Below the pieces are notes generated by a model. That model was not told the origin of the DNA. It saw only the letters and a list, made by a program, of their open reading frames with translations, and did not search any database. Below, in pieces: positions 35,371 through 44,255 of a DNA stretch of 64,000 bases. Every line of letters starts with the position of its first letter. Within the stretch, counting starts at the first letter, position 1. Location: assembly GCF_014645795.1 (NCBI RefSeq), contig NZ_BMMK01000020.1:49594-113593 (forward strand), in the 5' to 3' direction. Source of the stretch: Longimycelium tulufanense. Its GTDB lineage: Bacteria > Actinomycetota > Actinomycetes > Mycobacteriales > Pseudonocardiaceae. The position numbers and the translations under genes were made by a program.

Positions 35371-36355
35371 CCGACACCCCCGCCAGCTCGAAGGCGGCCC
35401 GGGCCATCGCCGCCGTGGCATCCACATCGGACATCAGCAGCGGTACTGCGCGCACCGCCACACCCGGCACGTCGGCGGTGTCGCCGGTGTGCACCAGCCA
35501 CCCGTCGAGCACACCGCCCTCGCCCCGGGAACCGTAATGGCGTCCAACCGCCTCCGCGGTCGTCTCGACCCCGATCGCCGCCAGGCACGCGTCAGCCATC
35601 CCACGCAGCGGCCGGCCCGCGATGATCGGGGAGATCCCGACCACCTTGGCCGGCGTCTGGCGGATCGCCTGCCGGATGCCCGGGACCGCCAGGATCGTGC
35701 CCACGCTCACCACCGGGTTGGACGGCGCCAACACCACGACGTCGGCCGCCGCGAGCGCCTCGGCGACGCCCGGGGCGGGCTTGGCCTCGTCCGCACCGAC
35801 CGGGACGATCGCGTGCGCCGGCAACCCGGCACGGTGCCGCACCCACCACTCCTGGAAGTGGATCGCGCGGCGCTCACCGCTGTCCGGGTCGTCCACGACC
35901 ACGTGCGTCTCGGACCGGTCGTCGGTGGCCGGCAGCAACCGCACGCCGGGGCGCCAGCGCGTGCACAACGCCTCGGTGACGGCGGACAGCGGGTAACCGG
36001 CCCGCAGCATCCGCGACCGGACCAGGTGGGTGGCAACGTCCCGGTCACCCAGTCCGAACCAGGTGGGCTCGGCGCCGTAGGCGGCCAGTTCCTCCTTGAC
36101 CGTCCACGTCTCACCGGCGCGGCCCCAGCCCCGCCCCACGTCGATCCCGCCGCCCAACGTGTACATGCACGTGTCCAGATCCGGACAGACCCGAAGACCG
36201 TGCATCCACACGTCGTCACCCGTGTTGACCACGGCGACGACCTCTTGCTTCGACTCCCCCTCGGCGGCGCCGACGGCGGGCAGACCCAACGCGGACTTCA
36301 CACCGAGCAGGAACCGCGCACCACCGACACCACCCACGAGCACGACGACCCTCAC
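35363..36355 (-). CDS. fbiA: 2-phospho-L-lactate (phosphoenolpyruvyl) transferase of F420 biosynthesis
   Basis: FbiA (CofD) joins the activated three-carbon unit, phosphoenolpyruvate-derived in mycobacteria, to the deazaflavin Fo, making (dehydro-)F420-0. The 330-aa protein has the opening [65 protein letters not shown] and [19 protein letters not shown], all CofD hallmarks. The length equals that of M. tuberculosis FbiA. GTG 36355 gives the conserved start; the frame extends further upstream but into the M50 gene's 3' side. It overlaps fbiB and forms a two-gene operon. Confidence 0.95.
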   Translation of the reverse strand: MRVVVLVGGVGGARFLLGVKSALGLPAVGAAEGESKQEVVAVVNTGDDVWMHGLRVCPDLDTCMYTLGGGIDVGRGWGRAGETWTVKEELAAYGAEPTWFGLGDRDVATHLVRSRMLRAGYPLSAVTEALCTRWRPGVRLLPATDDRSETHVVVDDPDSGERRAIHFQEWWVRHRAGLPAHAIVPVGADEAKPAPGVAEALAAADVVVLAPSNPVVSVGTILAVPGIRQAIRQTPAKVVGISPIIAGRPLRGMADACLAAIGVETTAEAVGRHYGSRGEGGVLDGWLVHTGDTADVPGVAVRAVPLLMSDVDATAAMARAAFELAGVSVG

Positions 36356-36380
36356 GGGAGGCGATCCTCGCACGCCGGGG

Positions 36381-37133
36381 TCAGTCCCAGACCATGAGCT
36401 TGCTGAAGTAGAACGCACCCCCGCCGGCGAGATCCCGGTCGCCGCCGATCACGTCGAAGACCGTCGCGGAGAGCGTGAAGAACGCCTGGCGAACCGGCGG
36501 GAGGCCGATCAGCGCCGCGAACAGGATCAGCGGCGCCCACGGGCGGGCCTTCTCCGCGAAGTGCTGGGTCTTCGGCGAGACCCAGGGCTCCCAGATGCCG
36601 AACCCGTCCAGGCCGGGAACCGGGAGGATGTTGAGGACGAAGGCAAAGATCTGGATCAGCGCGAGGAAGGACAGCCCGAACGCCAGCCCGGGCGGCATCG
36701 GCACGTTCGCCACCGCCGCGGTCAGCAGGATGCCGAGCGCGAGGTTGGTTGCGGGTCCGGCCAGGGACACCATCGACTCGACACGCCGGGAACGCAGTGC
36801 GTGATGGTTGATCCACACCGCGCCACCAAAGAGCGGGATGCCACCGAGGGCCAACAACAGCAAGGGGATCAGCAGACTGAAGATCGGATCGGTATAACGG
36901 CGGATGTCCAGCGTCAGGTAGCCCTTGTCCCGGACCGAGAAGTCGCCGCCCCGATACGCGACTATGGCGTGTCCGAACTCGTGCAGACACAACGAGACGG
37001 CCCAACCGCCGAGCACCAGCACGATGATGCCGATGGTCACGGTGTCGGCGAGTGTCGCGAGGAAGCCGCCGATGACCGTGATCGCGAGGATGGCCAGGAA
37101 CAACGGGCTCAGTCGGGCATGAGAGTGCGTCAC
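36381..37133 (-). CDS. M50-family (site-2 protease-like) membrane metalloprotease
   Basis: This 250-aa polytopic membrane protein carries the zinc-protease motif H51-E52-F-G-H55 in a membrane helix. The second motif is N168-x2-P-V-P-G-L-D176-G in a later helix, as in the rhomboid-unrelated S2P family. There are about six helices and no PDZ domain, so it belongs to the compact group. Members cut membrane-bound substrates such as anti-sigma factors, but no substrate is evident. GTG 37133 lies one base after GGAGG, too close for a normal site. CAGACT, 6 bases before the GTG, suggests a leaderless start. It precedes fbiA by 25 bases. Confidence 0.86.
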   Translation of the reverse strand: MTHSHARLSPLFLAILAITVIGGFLATLADTVTIGIIVLVLGGWAVSLCLHEFGHAIVAYRGGDFSVRDKGYLTLDIRRYTDPIFSLLIPLLLLALGGIPLFGGAVWINHHALRSRRVESMVSLAGPATNLALGILLTAAVANVPMPPGLAFGLSFLALIQIFAFVLNILPVPGLDGFGIWEPWVSPKTQHFAEKARPWAPLILFAALIGLPPVRQAFFTLSATVFDVIGGDRDLAGGGAFYFSKLMVWD

Positions 37134-37309
37134 TCCTCCAGTCTGCCCAGTTAGGCGATCCGCCTCTCGTCCGTTCGGAGTCTTCCCCGGACGGGTGTTC
37201 TCCGCTTGCGTCGGTGCTGTGACACAGGTGTAATCACATCGGTGTCATTCGTCGTAGGGACGGCGAGTCCGCCAACCGGGGAGTGCGGAAGGCGAGGAGG
37301 CGGACGGAC

Positions 37310-37621
37310 ATGCATGGGATCCAAGGGAGCCGTGTGACGGAGCGGGGGGCCGCGGAACCGGCCGGCGTCGACATGCTGGCCCAGTTGTTCGGCGTGGCAG
37401 AGGAACAGGATTGGCAGGAACGCGCCCTGTGCGCGCAGACCGACCCGGAGGCGTTCTTCCCGGAGAAGGGCGGATCCACCCGGGAGGCCAAGCGGATCTG
37501 CGCGGGGTGCGAGGTGCGTGCCGAGTGCCTGGAGTACGCACTGGCGCACGACGAGCGCTTCGGCATTTGGGGGGGACTGTCCGAACGGGAACGACGCAAG
37601 CTCAAGCGGCGCGCGGTCTAG
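37310..37621 (+). CDS. whiB2: WhiB2-type iron-sulfur transcriptional regulator
   Basis: WhiB proteins bind a [4Fe-4S] cluster and partner with the principal sigma factor; WhiB2/WhiB (Streptomyces) controls septation and cell division. The 103-aa protein has the four cluster cysteines C41, C64, C67 and C73 in the pattern C-x22-C-x2-C-x5-C, the turn motif GIWGG and a basic tail (RERRKLKRRAV). The location next to fbiA-fbiB matches Rv3260c. ATG 37310 follows GAGGAGG with a 9-base spacer; GTG 37334 with AAGGGAG is a reasonable alternative. It is divergent from the M50 gene and followed by a strong hairpin. Confidence 0.92.
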   Translation: MHGIQGSRVTERGAAEPAGVDMLAQLFGVAEEQDWQERALCAQTDPEAFFPEKGGSTREAKRICAGCEVRAECLEYALAHDERFGIWGGLSERERRKLKRRAV

Positions 37622-37700
37622 CCCGGTCGACGCTGCGGTTGTGAGCGGGGCCACGCCCCGGTTCGCCCGTCAGGTCGTACCGTGTTGGCTTGCTCGGCTC

Positions 37701-37736
37701 CGGGCTTCGCTGCGCACCTTGTCGCAGCGAAGCCCG
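37701..37736. terminator. Perfect 14-bp stem after whiB2
   Basis: CGGGCTTCGCTGCG pairs with CGCAGCGAAGCCCG around an 8-base loop, 80 bases after the whiB2 stop and before the next gene. Confidence 0.65.
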
Positions 37737-37822
37737 CTTCGCCCGTCGCCTCGCAGTGTTCAACCACCCGGTGCCGGGGAAGCACCGGCCGGGTTGGGAC
37801 AAGGCGACGCACGGGAGGGCCG

Positions 37823-40800
37823 GTGCCGAGGACAGCTCCGCCCCTGTTACGGACCGCGCCCGTACTCGCGGTACTGGTGTGCCACGACGGCGAGCCGTGG
37901 TTACCCCAGGTGCTGTCGGCGCTGCGCAACCTGAGCGTGCGGCCACGACACGTCCTCGCGGTGGACACGGGTTCGGTCGACGGCACCGCCGACCTGCTGG
38001 CGGAGGCCGCCGAAGGTGAACGCGGCACACGGTTGCTCGACGGTGTCCTGACACTGCCGCGCGAAACCGGCTTCGGTGCGGCGGTGTATGCGGCGGTCGA
38101 CCACGCGGTGGATCGGTGGGGCGACCCTGGCTCGTGGGTGTGGCTGCTGCACGACGACTGCGCTCCCGAAGCCGATGCGTTGGTCGCCATGCTCACCGCC
38201 ACCGAGATGTCACCGTCCGTCGGTGTCGTGGGACCGCTCGTGCTCGACTGGACGGATCCTCGACTCGTGGTCGAGGCCGGGCTCGCGACCGACGCGTCCG
38301 GGCACCGGCAGACCGGAATCGGCCCGGCCGAATTGGACTGGGGGCGTTTTCACACCGACGACGGTGACCGTGCCGGCACCATTGGTCGGTTCGAGCAGAG
38401 CACAGAGGTGCTGGCCGTCGGGACCGCTGGCGCGCTGATCCGTCGCGACGTGTGGGAGGAGCTGGGCGGCTTCGACCCGGCAATGCCGTTGGCGGGCGAG
38501 GACATCGACTTCGGCTGGCGGGCCAACGAAGCCGGCCACCTCGTGCTCTGCGTACCCGGCGCACGGGTCCGTCACGCCCGGGCGGCCAGCCGTGGAAAGC
38601 GAACGGTCGACGCGTTACCCGCGTCGCTGCGCGGAAAACAATCGGGGACACGGTTGGCGGCGGCCGAACGGGCGCACGGGCTCCGCACCTTCCTCGTCAA
38701 CTGCGCTCCACTGTCATTCGTACTCGGCCTGCCCCGACTGGCCGCCCTGACCCTGTTACGTGCTCTGGGTTTCACGTTTCTCCGGCGGTTCGACCGGGCG
38801 CGTGCCGAATGGGCCGCGCTCGGTTCTCTTGTCGGTGGAAGGGCGCGGCTTCTTGCCGCACGACGGGAACGCCGACGAACCCGGCGGGTTGGGCGCGGGG
38901 CTCGCGGATTGCTCGTCGGGAGGATTTCTCGTCTCCGCAACGCTTTCCGAAACGCAATCGCTTATCTGGTACGGCGCCGGATACAGGCCGACATGTCACT
39001 GGGTCGATTGCCCACCGGCGCCGGTCAGCTCGCGGTATGGGCCACCACAACGGAACCCGGCCGTCGCCGCCCGGTCGGCCCGGAGACGTTGCCCGCCGGT
39101 GCGATCGCCCGCCGGGACGCCGGCCGCGTGGGACTGCGTCAACCCGCACGCACGGTCGTTGTTCCCGTTGATACTGCGGCGCCAAGACCGCGTCCGCGAC
39201 CCGGCCCCGGTGGCAGGGACGCCGCTCCCGATCTCGTGCTGGTCGACATGGGCGCCGGCCGCGTCCTCCGCGAACTCGCGCTGGCGCCACCCGTCCTGCT
39301 CGTTGCCGCGCTGACCCTGCTGGCCCTGGGCATCCACTCCGCACGGCTGGGCCTGGACCCGGCCGGCGGCCGGCTGCTTCCCCTCGGGGGGCTCGCCGAC
39401 ACCTGGCGGGAGTACCTCGCCGCATGGCATCCGGTGCACGGCGGCACCGCGACGCCCGCCCCGGCCGCGCTCGCCGTCGTGGGCCTGCTCGGCGCGGTGC
39501 TCGGTGGGCCACCGGCCGCGGTGGCCCTGCTGATCCTGTCGCAGCTCCCGCTGGCGGGGCTCAGCGCCTACTTCTCCACCCGGCGCGCGCCGGTGCACCG
39601 TCCGGTCCGCGCGGTGGTCGCCGCCGGCTACGCACTGCTCCCCGCGGCCACGGCCGGAGCCGCACAGGGGCGGCTGGACGCCGTGGTGGCCCACGTGCTC
39701 ATCCCGCCGGTCCTGGCCGGTGTCGTCGCGGTCCTCTGGCCACCGGCCCGGGGGAACGCGCCCACCTCCTGGCTGTCGACCGCGGCCGCGACGGCGCTCG
39801 GTCTTGCCGTGCTCGGTGCCTTCTCCCCACTCGGACACCTGATGGTCCTCGCCGTCGCGTTGGTCGGCTTCGTGCTGGTGCCGGGACGCCCCGGGGACGG
39901 CCGGCGGCGCCTGATCGCCCTCGCCACGGTCGTGCTCGCGCCCCTGGCGGTGCTCCTGCCGTGGCCCGCCGCGGTGCTGACGCACCCCGGCGTGGTGCTG
40001 CACGGGATCGGGGCGGCCGTGCCCGAGCAACCGGTTCCGGGCGCTGGGCTGATCGCCCTGTATCCCGGTGGGCCCGGCGCAGTGCCCTGGCTGGGCGTGC
40101 TGTTCGTGCTGGCCGGGGCGGTTGCCGTGCTGATCCGGCCCCGTGCCGTCCTGCCCGGGCTCGGCGTCGTGGCGCTGGCGGCGCTGGCGGTTGGGGCGCT
40201 GCTGGTTGTTCCCGCGGCGCATCCCACTGGCGGGCCGGCCCAGCACGCGTGGCCCGGCGTCCCGTTGCTGTTCGCCGGCTGCGGCTTGCTGTGGGCAGTG
40301 CTCGCCGCGTGCCAGCCGGGGCCGGTGCGCCGGATTCCGGACAGGACGGTGGCCCTCGCCTCGGTGATCGGGATCGGGGCGCTCGCTGCGGGCGCCCTCT
40401 GGGGCGGGCGCGAAGGCCCCCTGCGCATGACCGGCGGGCCGGCCTTGTCGACGACCGTGGCCGAGGAGGCCGCACGTGCCGGAAGCGGCGTCCTCTTCCT
40501 TGCCGACGGCCGGGCCCGGCTGGTCGCGGGCCGGAGCCCGCGGTTCGGCGACGACGATCTCGCACCGACCGGCGGGGCGAGCACGCGGCTGGCGAGCTGG
40601 GGGAAGGCGTTGCGCAGCGGGAGCGAGGTCGACGTCCGCGCGACCCTGGCCGCCCTGGCCGCGTCGGGTGTGCGTCACCTCGTGCTTCCGGACCGCCCGA
40701 CGGCCGACCGGATCCGGGTGGCAGCAGGCAGGGGAGCCATCGATTCCTCGCCCACACCCGACGGCCGACCCGTCCTCCGCGTGCTTCTCCCGAACGCGCC

Positions 40801-41173
40801 GGCAGTGCTGTTGTCCGCGGAACAGGCAACCAGAGCGCGCTCCGGCGGCACCCCACCGGCCGAGCCCGGAGCCCGCGGTGTTGTTGTGGTCGAACAGATT
40901 CCGTCCGATGTCGCGGTGCGGACGTCGGACGGTCCGAAGGGGCGGCTGCTGGTTCTCGCCGCCGCGCAGGAGCCCGGCTGGCGCGCCGAGATCGACGGCA
41001 AGCCGGTCGAACTCGCCACCGCATGGGGACACCAGGTGGCCGTTCCGGTACCTGCCGGCTCGGCCGAGATCCGGGTCGACCCGCCCGCCCCCCTGCGCCC
41101 GCTCCTCCTACTCGTGCAGCTCGCCGCGACCCTTTTCCTGGTGATCACCGCCGTTCCCGCCAGGCGGCGCTGA
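37823..41173 (+). CDS. GT2 glycosyltransferase fused to a large polytopic membrane domain
   Basis: This 1116-aa protein starts with a GT-A domain (about residues 10-270): LAVLVCHDGEPWLPQVL, VDTGSVDGTADLL, the metal-site region LLHDDCAPEADA, and GEDIDFGWRANEAG. A basic linker of about 190 residues follows. A membrane domain with roughly ten or more helices lies between about 480 and 880, and an extracytoplasmic C-terminal domain with a final helix ends the protein. A lipid-linked sugar might be made inside and moved or used outside. GTG 37823 follows GGGAGGG at 5 bases. I know of similar large proteins beside whiB2 in Pseudonocardiaceae, but none in M. tuberculosis here. Confidence 0.82.
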   Translation: MPRTAPPLLRTAPVLAVLVCHDGEPWLPQVLSALRNLSVRPRHVLAVDTGSVDGTADLLAEAAEGERGTRLLDGVLTLPRETGFGAAVYAAVDHAVDRWGDPGSWVWLLHDDCAPEADALVAMLTATEMSPSVGVVGPLVLDWTDPRLVVEAGLATDASGHRQTGIGPAELDWGRFHTDDGDRAGTIGRFEQSTEVLAVGTAGALIRRDVWEELGGFDPAMPLAGEDIDFGWRANEAGHLVLCVPGARVRHARAASRGKRTVDALPASLRGKQSGTRLAAAERAHGLRTFLVNCAPLSFVLGLPRLAALTLLRALGFTFLRRFDRARAEWAALGSLVGGRARLLAARRERRRTRRVGRGARGLLVGRISRLRNAFRNAIAYLVRRRIQADMSLGRLPTGAGQLAVWATTTEPGRRRPVGPETLPAGAIARRDAGRVGLRQPARTVVVPVDTAAPRPRPRPGPGGRDAAPDLVLVDMGAGRVLRELALAPPVLLVAALTLLALGIHSARLGLDPAGGRLLPLGGLADTWREYLAAWHPVHGGTATPAPAALAVVGLLGAVLGGPPAAVALLILSQLPLAGLSAYFSTRRAPVHRPVRAVVAAGYALLPAATAGAAQGRLDAVVAHVLIPPVLAGVVAVLWPPARGNAPTSWLSTAAATALGLAVLGAFSPLGHLMVLAVALVGFVLVPGRPGDGRRRLIALATVVLAPLAVLLPWPAAVLTHPGVVLHGIGAAVPEQPVPGAGLIALYPGGPGAVPWLGVLFVLAGAVAVLIRPRAVLPGLGVVALAALAVGALLVVPAAHPTGGPAQHAWPGVPLLFAGCGLLWAVLAACQPGPVRRIPDRTVALASVIGIGALAAGALWGGREGPLRMTGGPALSTTVAEEAARAGSGVLFLADGRARLVAGRSPRFGDDDLAPTGGASTRLASWGKALRSGSEVDVRATLAALAASGVRHLVLPDRPTADRIRVAAGRGAIDSSPTPDGRPVLRVLLPNAPAVLLSAEQATRARSGGTPPAEPGARGVVVVEQIPSDVAVRTSDGPKGRLLVLAAAQEPGWRAEIDGKPVELATAWGHQVAVPVPAGSAEIRVDPPAPLRPLLLLVQLAATLFLVITAVPARRR

Positions 41174-41211
41174 GCGGGTCGGCGAAAGCTGGCGTGGTGC
41201 GGGGCGCGGAG

Positions 41212-41685
41212 TCACTCGCCCTCGACGACGTCCGGGTCCAGGCCGAGGTAGGTGGCGACCTGCTCCACCAGCACGTCGTGCACCAGGTCGGACAGGTCGT
41301 GGCCGTCCTTCGCCCTGGCCTCCAGGGGGCGGCGGTACAGCACGATGCGGGCCCGGGTCGGCAGCCCCCGCCGGTCCACCCCGGCCGGCACCAGGCGGGC
41401 CAGCGGCACGTTGCCGTCCTCGACGACGTCGCTGCCCCACATCAACTCCTCCGGGGAGGTGACGTTCACCTCGGGGACGTCGTCGACCGCCACGTCGAGC
41501 TGGGTCAGCTCGGTGTGCCAGCGCTGCTCGATCGGTTCCAGCGCCTCCAGCACCAGCTGGTCGAACCGCTCGGCCCTGGTCCGGGCCGCCGGAAGCGACG
41601 CCGGGTAAAGCGGTCCGCGCAGGCCACGGCCGTGCCGGTCACGGCGCCGCCGGACCCGCGGGGCCTGACCGCGTGCCATCACCAC
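41212..41685 (-). CDS. Metallopeptidase-family protein lacking a visible HExxH
   Basis: This 157-aa protein matches the small actinobacterial family of Rv3259, annotated as a zincin-like metallopeptidase. The basic N-terminus (RVRRRRDRHGRGLRGPLYP) and the central VPEVNVTSPEELMWGSDV and RARIVLYRRPLEARAKDG are family-like. The C-terminal helix reads LVHDVLVEQVATYLGLD, so the expected zinc motif HExxH is not present and enzyme activity is doubtful. The GTG at 41685 is chosen for its leaderless-type promoter; ATG 41679 is the alternative. It is divergent from the DUF3499 gene across 77 bases. Confidence 0.72.
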   Translation of the reverse strand: MVMARGQAPRVRRRRDRHGRGLRGPLYPASLPAARTRAERFDQLVLEALEPIEQRWHTELTQLDVAVDDVPEVNVTSPEELMWGSDVVEDGNVPLARLVPAGVDRRGLPTRARIVLYRRPLEARAKDGHDLSDLVHDVLVEQVATYLGLDPDVVEGE

Positions 41686-41693
41686 GGCGCTAC

Positions 41694-41699
41694 AGGGTA
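41694..41699 (-). promoter_or_regulatory. -10 element (minus strand) for the metallopeptidase-family gene
   Basis: On the minus strand TACCCT lies 8 bases before GTG 41685, which suggests a leaderless mRNA. Confidence 0.35.
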
Positions 41700-41749
41700 C
41701 GCCGTGCGTGTCACCCGCGTGCCTGCCACGCTCCCACTCGGCGTGGCGC

Positions 41750-41755
41750 TATCGT
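41750..41755 (+). promoter_or_regulatory. -10 element for a leaderless DUF3499 mRNA
   Basis: TATCGT stands 7 bases before GTG 41763 and no Shine-Dalgarno sequence intervenes. Confidence 0.45.
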
Positions 41756-41762
41756 CGCCCCC

Positions 41763-42122
41763 GTGCGGAGCGTGAGGCGGTGCTCTCGGACCGGGTGCGC
41801 CAACCCGGCCGTTGCGACGCTCACCTACGCCTACGCCGACTCCACCGCGGTGGTCGGTCCCCTCGCCACGTACGCCGAACCGCACAGCTACGACCTGTGC
41901 GAGGCGCATGCGATGCGGCTGACCGTGCCCCGCGGGTGGGAGGTGGTGCGGCACGAGGGTGAGTTCGCCGTCCCGCAGCCCTCGGCGGACGACCTGACCG
42001 CGCTCGCGGAGGCGGTGCGGGAGGCCGGTCGCGCCGACCGGCCGGTCGAGACGTCCGACGCGGCCGGTGGCACCGGCCGGCGCGGACATCTCCGGGTGCT
42101 GCCCGACCCCGTCGACGACTGA
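41763..42122 (+). CDS. DUF3499 family protein
   Basis: This 119-aa actinobacterial protein of unknown function corresponds to Rv3258c by position and sequence. It begins VRSVRRCSRTGCANPAVATL, with two cysteines spaced C-x4-C. A further cysteine lies in SYDLCEAHAMRL; together with the histidines these could bind zinc. PRGWEVVRHEGEF is the other conserved block, and the C-terminal 40 residues are acidic and disordered. The family sits between whiB2 and phosphomannomutase in many actinobacteria, which hints at a role in growth or envelope assembly, but no function is established. Confidence 0.85.
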   Translation: MRSVRRCSRTGCANPAVATLTYAYADSTAVVGPLATYAEPHSYDLCEAHAMRLTVPRGWEVVRHEGEFAVPQPSADDLTALAEAVREAGRADRPVETSDAAGGTGRRGHLRVLPDPVDD

Positions 42123-42255
42123 TGATCGACCCCGCGCCTGCCCGAGCGGGCTGATCGTGCTTCGTCCGTTGTCGTGCTTGCCTCCCGAGCGCCCCACGAC
42201 CCCCGTGGTGACCTCGCTTGCGGTTGACCGGAGGAGAACAGCCCCGCCCCGGGAC

Positions 42256-42278
42256 GGCCCCCGCCCTCTCCGGGGGCC
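42256..42278. terminator. Hairpin downstream of DUF3499
   Basis: GGCCCCCG-ccctctc-CGGGGGCC is a perfect 8-bp stem with a 7-base loop. Confidence 0.55.
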
Positions 42279-42610
42279 GACGCCCCGCGTCCAGCCTAGT
42301 GATCAAGAAAACCGCAGGTCAAACGGGTGTCCACAGCGGAGGCTGGTTATCCACAGCACGTCGATGACCGGTTGACAGGCGCGACGCACCCGCCCACCCC
42401 GGCAAGGTGAAGCTCACCCACACCGGGCAGGGCACAACTCACCCGGGCCGACCACACGGACGGGCGGGATACACGCACCGTGCACGGCACGCACCTGACG
42501 GTTCGCGCTGGTCGTGCCGGCAGCTCCGGGTGTGACACGTTCGGCCCACAGATCGCCGGCAGGTGCCCCATCCGACGCGAGTCCGGCACCGCGCGCCTCG
42601 CCCCCGTCGG

Positions 42611-42616
42611 TAGGCT
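42611..42616 (+). promoter_or_regulatory. -10 candidate for the pmm operon
   Basis: TAGGCT lies 38 bases before the pmm GTG. It overlaps the small palindrome GCTGCC-gct-GGCAGC (42614-42628), a possible operator. Confidence 0.35.
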
Positions 42617-42654
42617 GCCGCTGGCAGCACGAGCGGAGCAAACGGGGAGAAGGC

Positions 42655-44004
42655 GTGCGCGACCTGTCGGGGATCGTCAAGGCCTACGACGTCCGGGGCG
42701 TCGTAGGCAAGGAGCTCGACACGGATCTGGTGCGGGACCTGGGTGCCGCGTTCGCCCGGCTCGTCGGCGGTCCGGCCGTCGTGGTCGGGCACGACATGCG
42801 CGAGTCCTCGCCGGGCCTTGCCACCGCCTTCGCCGAGGGCGTCACTGGCCAGGGCGTCGACGTGATCAGCATCGGCCTGGCCAGCACCGACCTGCTCTAC
42901 TTCGCGTCCGGTCGGCTGGAGCTGCCCGGCGCGATGTTCACCGCCAGCCACAACCCCGCGCAGTACAACGGCATCAAGCTCTGTCGTGCCGGCGCCGCCC
43001 CGGTCGGCCAGGACAGCGGGCTGGCCGAGATCCGCGAGATGGTCGAGCAGGGCGTGCCCGAGTTCCTCGGCCAGCGCGGCACGCTCAGCGAGCGCGACAT
43101 GCTCGACGAGTACGCCGCCTACCTGCGCACCCTGGTCGACCTCACGCACATCCGCCCGCTGAGGGTCGTGGTGGACGCCGGCAACGGCATGGGCGGCCAC
43201 ACCGTGCCCAAGGTCTTCGACGGCCTGCCCGTCGAGCTGGTCCCGATGTACTTCGAGCTCGACGGCACCTTCCCCAACCACGAGGCCAACCCGTTGGACC
43301 CGGCCAACCTGGTGGACCTGCAGGCCAAGGTCCGCGAGGTGGGCGCCGACGCCGGCCTGGCCTTCGACGGCGACGCCGACCGCTGCTTCGTGGTCGACGC
43401 CGCGGGCGACCCGGTCTCGCCCAGCACGATCACCGCCCTGGTCGCCGTGCGCGAGCTGGCCAAGGAACCCGGCGGCACCATCATCCACAACCTGATCACG
43501 TCCAAGTCCGTGCCCGAGATCGTCACCGAGCACGGCGGCCGCCCGGTGCGCACCCGCGTCGGCCACTCCTTCATCAAGCAGAAGATGGCCGAGAGCGGTG
43601 CGATCTTCGGCGGCGAGCACTCCGCGCACTACTACTTCCGGGACTTCTGGCGTGCCGACACCGGCATGCTCGCCGCCCTGCACGTGCTCGCCGCCCTGGG
43701 GGAGCAGGACAAGCCGCTGGCCGAGCTGACCCGCGACTACACCCGCTACGCCGCCTCCGGGGAGATCAACTCCACCGTGGACGACCAGGCCGGCCGGATG
43801 GCCGCGGTCCGCGCCGCCTACGCCGACGCCGACGGCGTCCGCATCGACGAGCTGGACGGGCTGACCGTGGAGCTGCCGGACGGGTCCTGGTTCAACCTGC
43901 GGGCCTCCAACACCGAGCCGCTGCTGCGACTCAACGTGGAGGCCAAGGACGCCGAGGCGGTCGCGGCGCTGCGGGACGCGGTGCTGGCGATCGTGCGCGG
44001 CTGA
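42655..44004 (+). CDS. manB: Phosphomannomutase / phosphoglucomutase
   Basis: This enzyme interconverts mannose-6-phosphate and mannose-1-phosphate, feeding the guanylyltransferase encoded at 27503. The 449-aa alpha-D-phosphohexomutase has the phosphoserine loop TASHNP, the metal loop DGDADR, the sugar loop GGEHSAHYYF and the phosphate-binding RASNTEP in order, with normal spacing. It corresponds to Rv3257c. GTG 42655 follows GGGGAGAAGG. It heads a tight run with Trm112, SIS and manA genes (18, 2 and 55 bases apart) that reads as one operon. Confidence 0.95.
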   Translation: MRDLSGIVKAYDVRGVVGKELDTDLVRDLGAAFARLVGGPAVVVGHDMRESSPGLATAFAEGVTGQGVDVISIGLASTDLLYFASGRLELPGAMFTASHNPAQYNGIKLCRAGAAPVGQDSGLAEIREMVEQGVPEFLGQRGTLSERDMLDEYAAYLRTLVDLTHIRPLRVVVDAGNGMGGHTVPKVFDGLPVELVPMYFELDGTFPNHEANPLDPANLVDLQAKVREVGADAGLAFDGDADRCFVVDAAGDPVSPSTITALVAVRELAKEPGGTIIHNLITSKSVPEIVTEHGGRPVRTRVGHSFIKQKMAESGAIFGGEHSAHYYFRDFWRADTGMLAALHVLAALGEQDKPLAELTRDYTRYAASGEINSTVDDQAGRMAAVRAAYADADGVRIDELDGLTVELPDGSWFNLRASNTEPLLRLNVEAKDAEAVAALRDAVLAIVRG

Positions 44005-44022
44005 GGAGACGGGAGAGCGCAC

Positions 44023-44253
44023 ATGGCGGTCCAACTCGACCCCCAGCTGCTGGAGATCCTCGCCTGCCCGTGCCCGGCGCACGCCCCGCTGCGCGTGGGT
44101 ATCCCGCAGGACCCGCAGGCCGACTACCTGACCTGCACCTCGTGCGGGCGACGGTTCCCGGTCCGCGACGGCATCCCGGTGCTGTTGCTTGACGAGGCGG
44201 AACAGCCACCCCCCGGGGGCGACGACCAACCCGGCGGCGGCCAGGCGAGGTAG
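44023..44253 (+). CDS. Trm112-like small zinc protein
   Basis: This 76-aa protein of the Trm112/YcaR type begins VQLDPQLLEILACPCPAHAPL. Cysteines C15 and C17 and the CTSCGRRFPVRDGIPVLL block give a zinc-ribbon layout. In other organisms Trm112 partners methyltransferases; the bacterial role is unclear. The C-terminal 18 residues are Gly/Pro/Gln-rich. The ATG start has GGGAGAG upstream. Its place between phosphomannomutase and the SIS protein is conserved in actinobacteria, but no partner methyltransferase is encoded here. Confidence 0.84.
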   Translation: MAVQLDPQLLEILACPCPAHAPLRVGIPQDPQADYLTCTSCGRRFPVRDGIPVLLLDEAEQPPPGGDDQPGGGQAR

Positions 44254-44255
44254 CG

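Larger units (their letters stand above)
42123..42654. other. Intergenic region (532 bases) upstream of pmm
   Basis: It carries the DUF3499 terminator hairpin at its left and a pmm promoter candidate at 42611. The middle, with repeated GC-rich text around 42300-42500, shows no gene. Confidence 0.45.
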
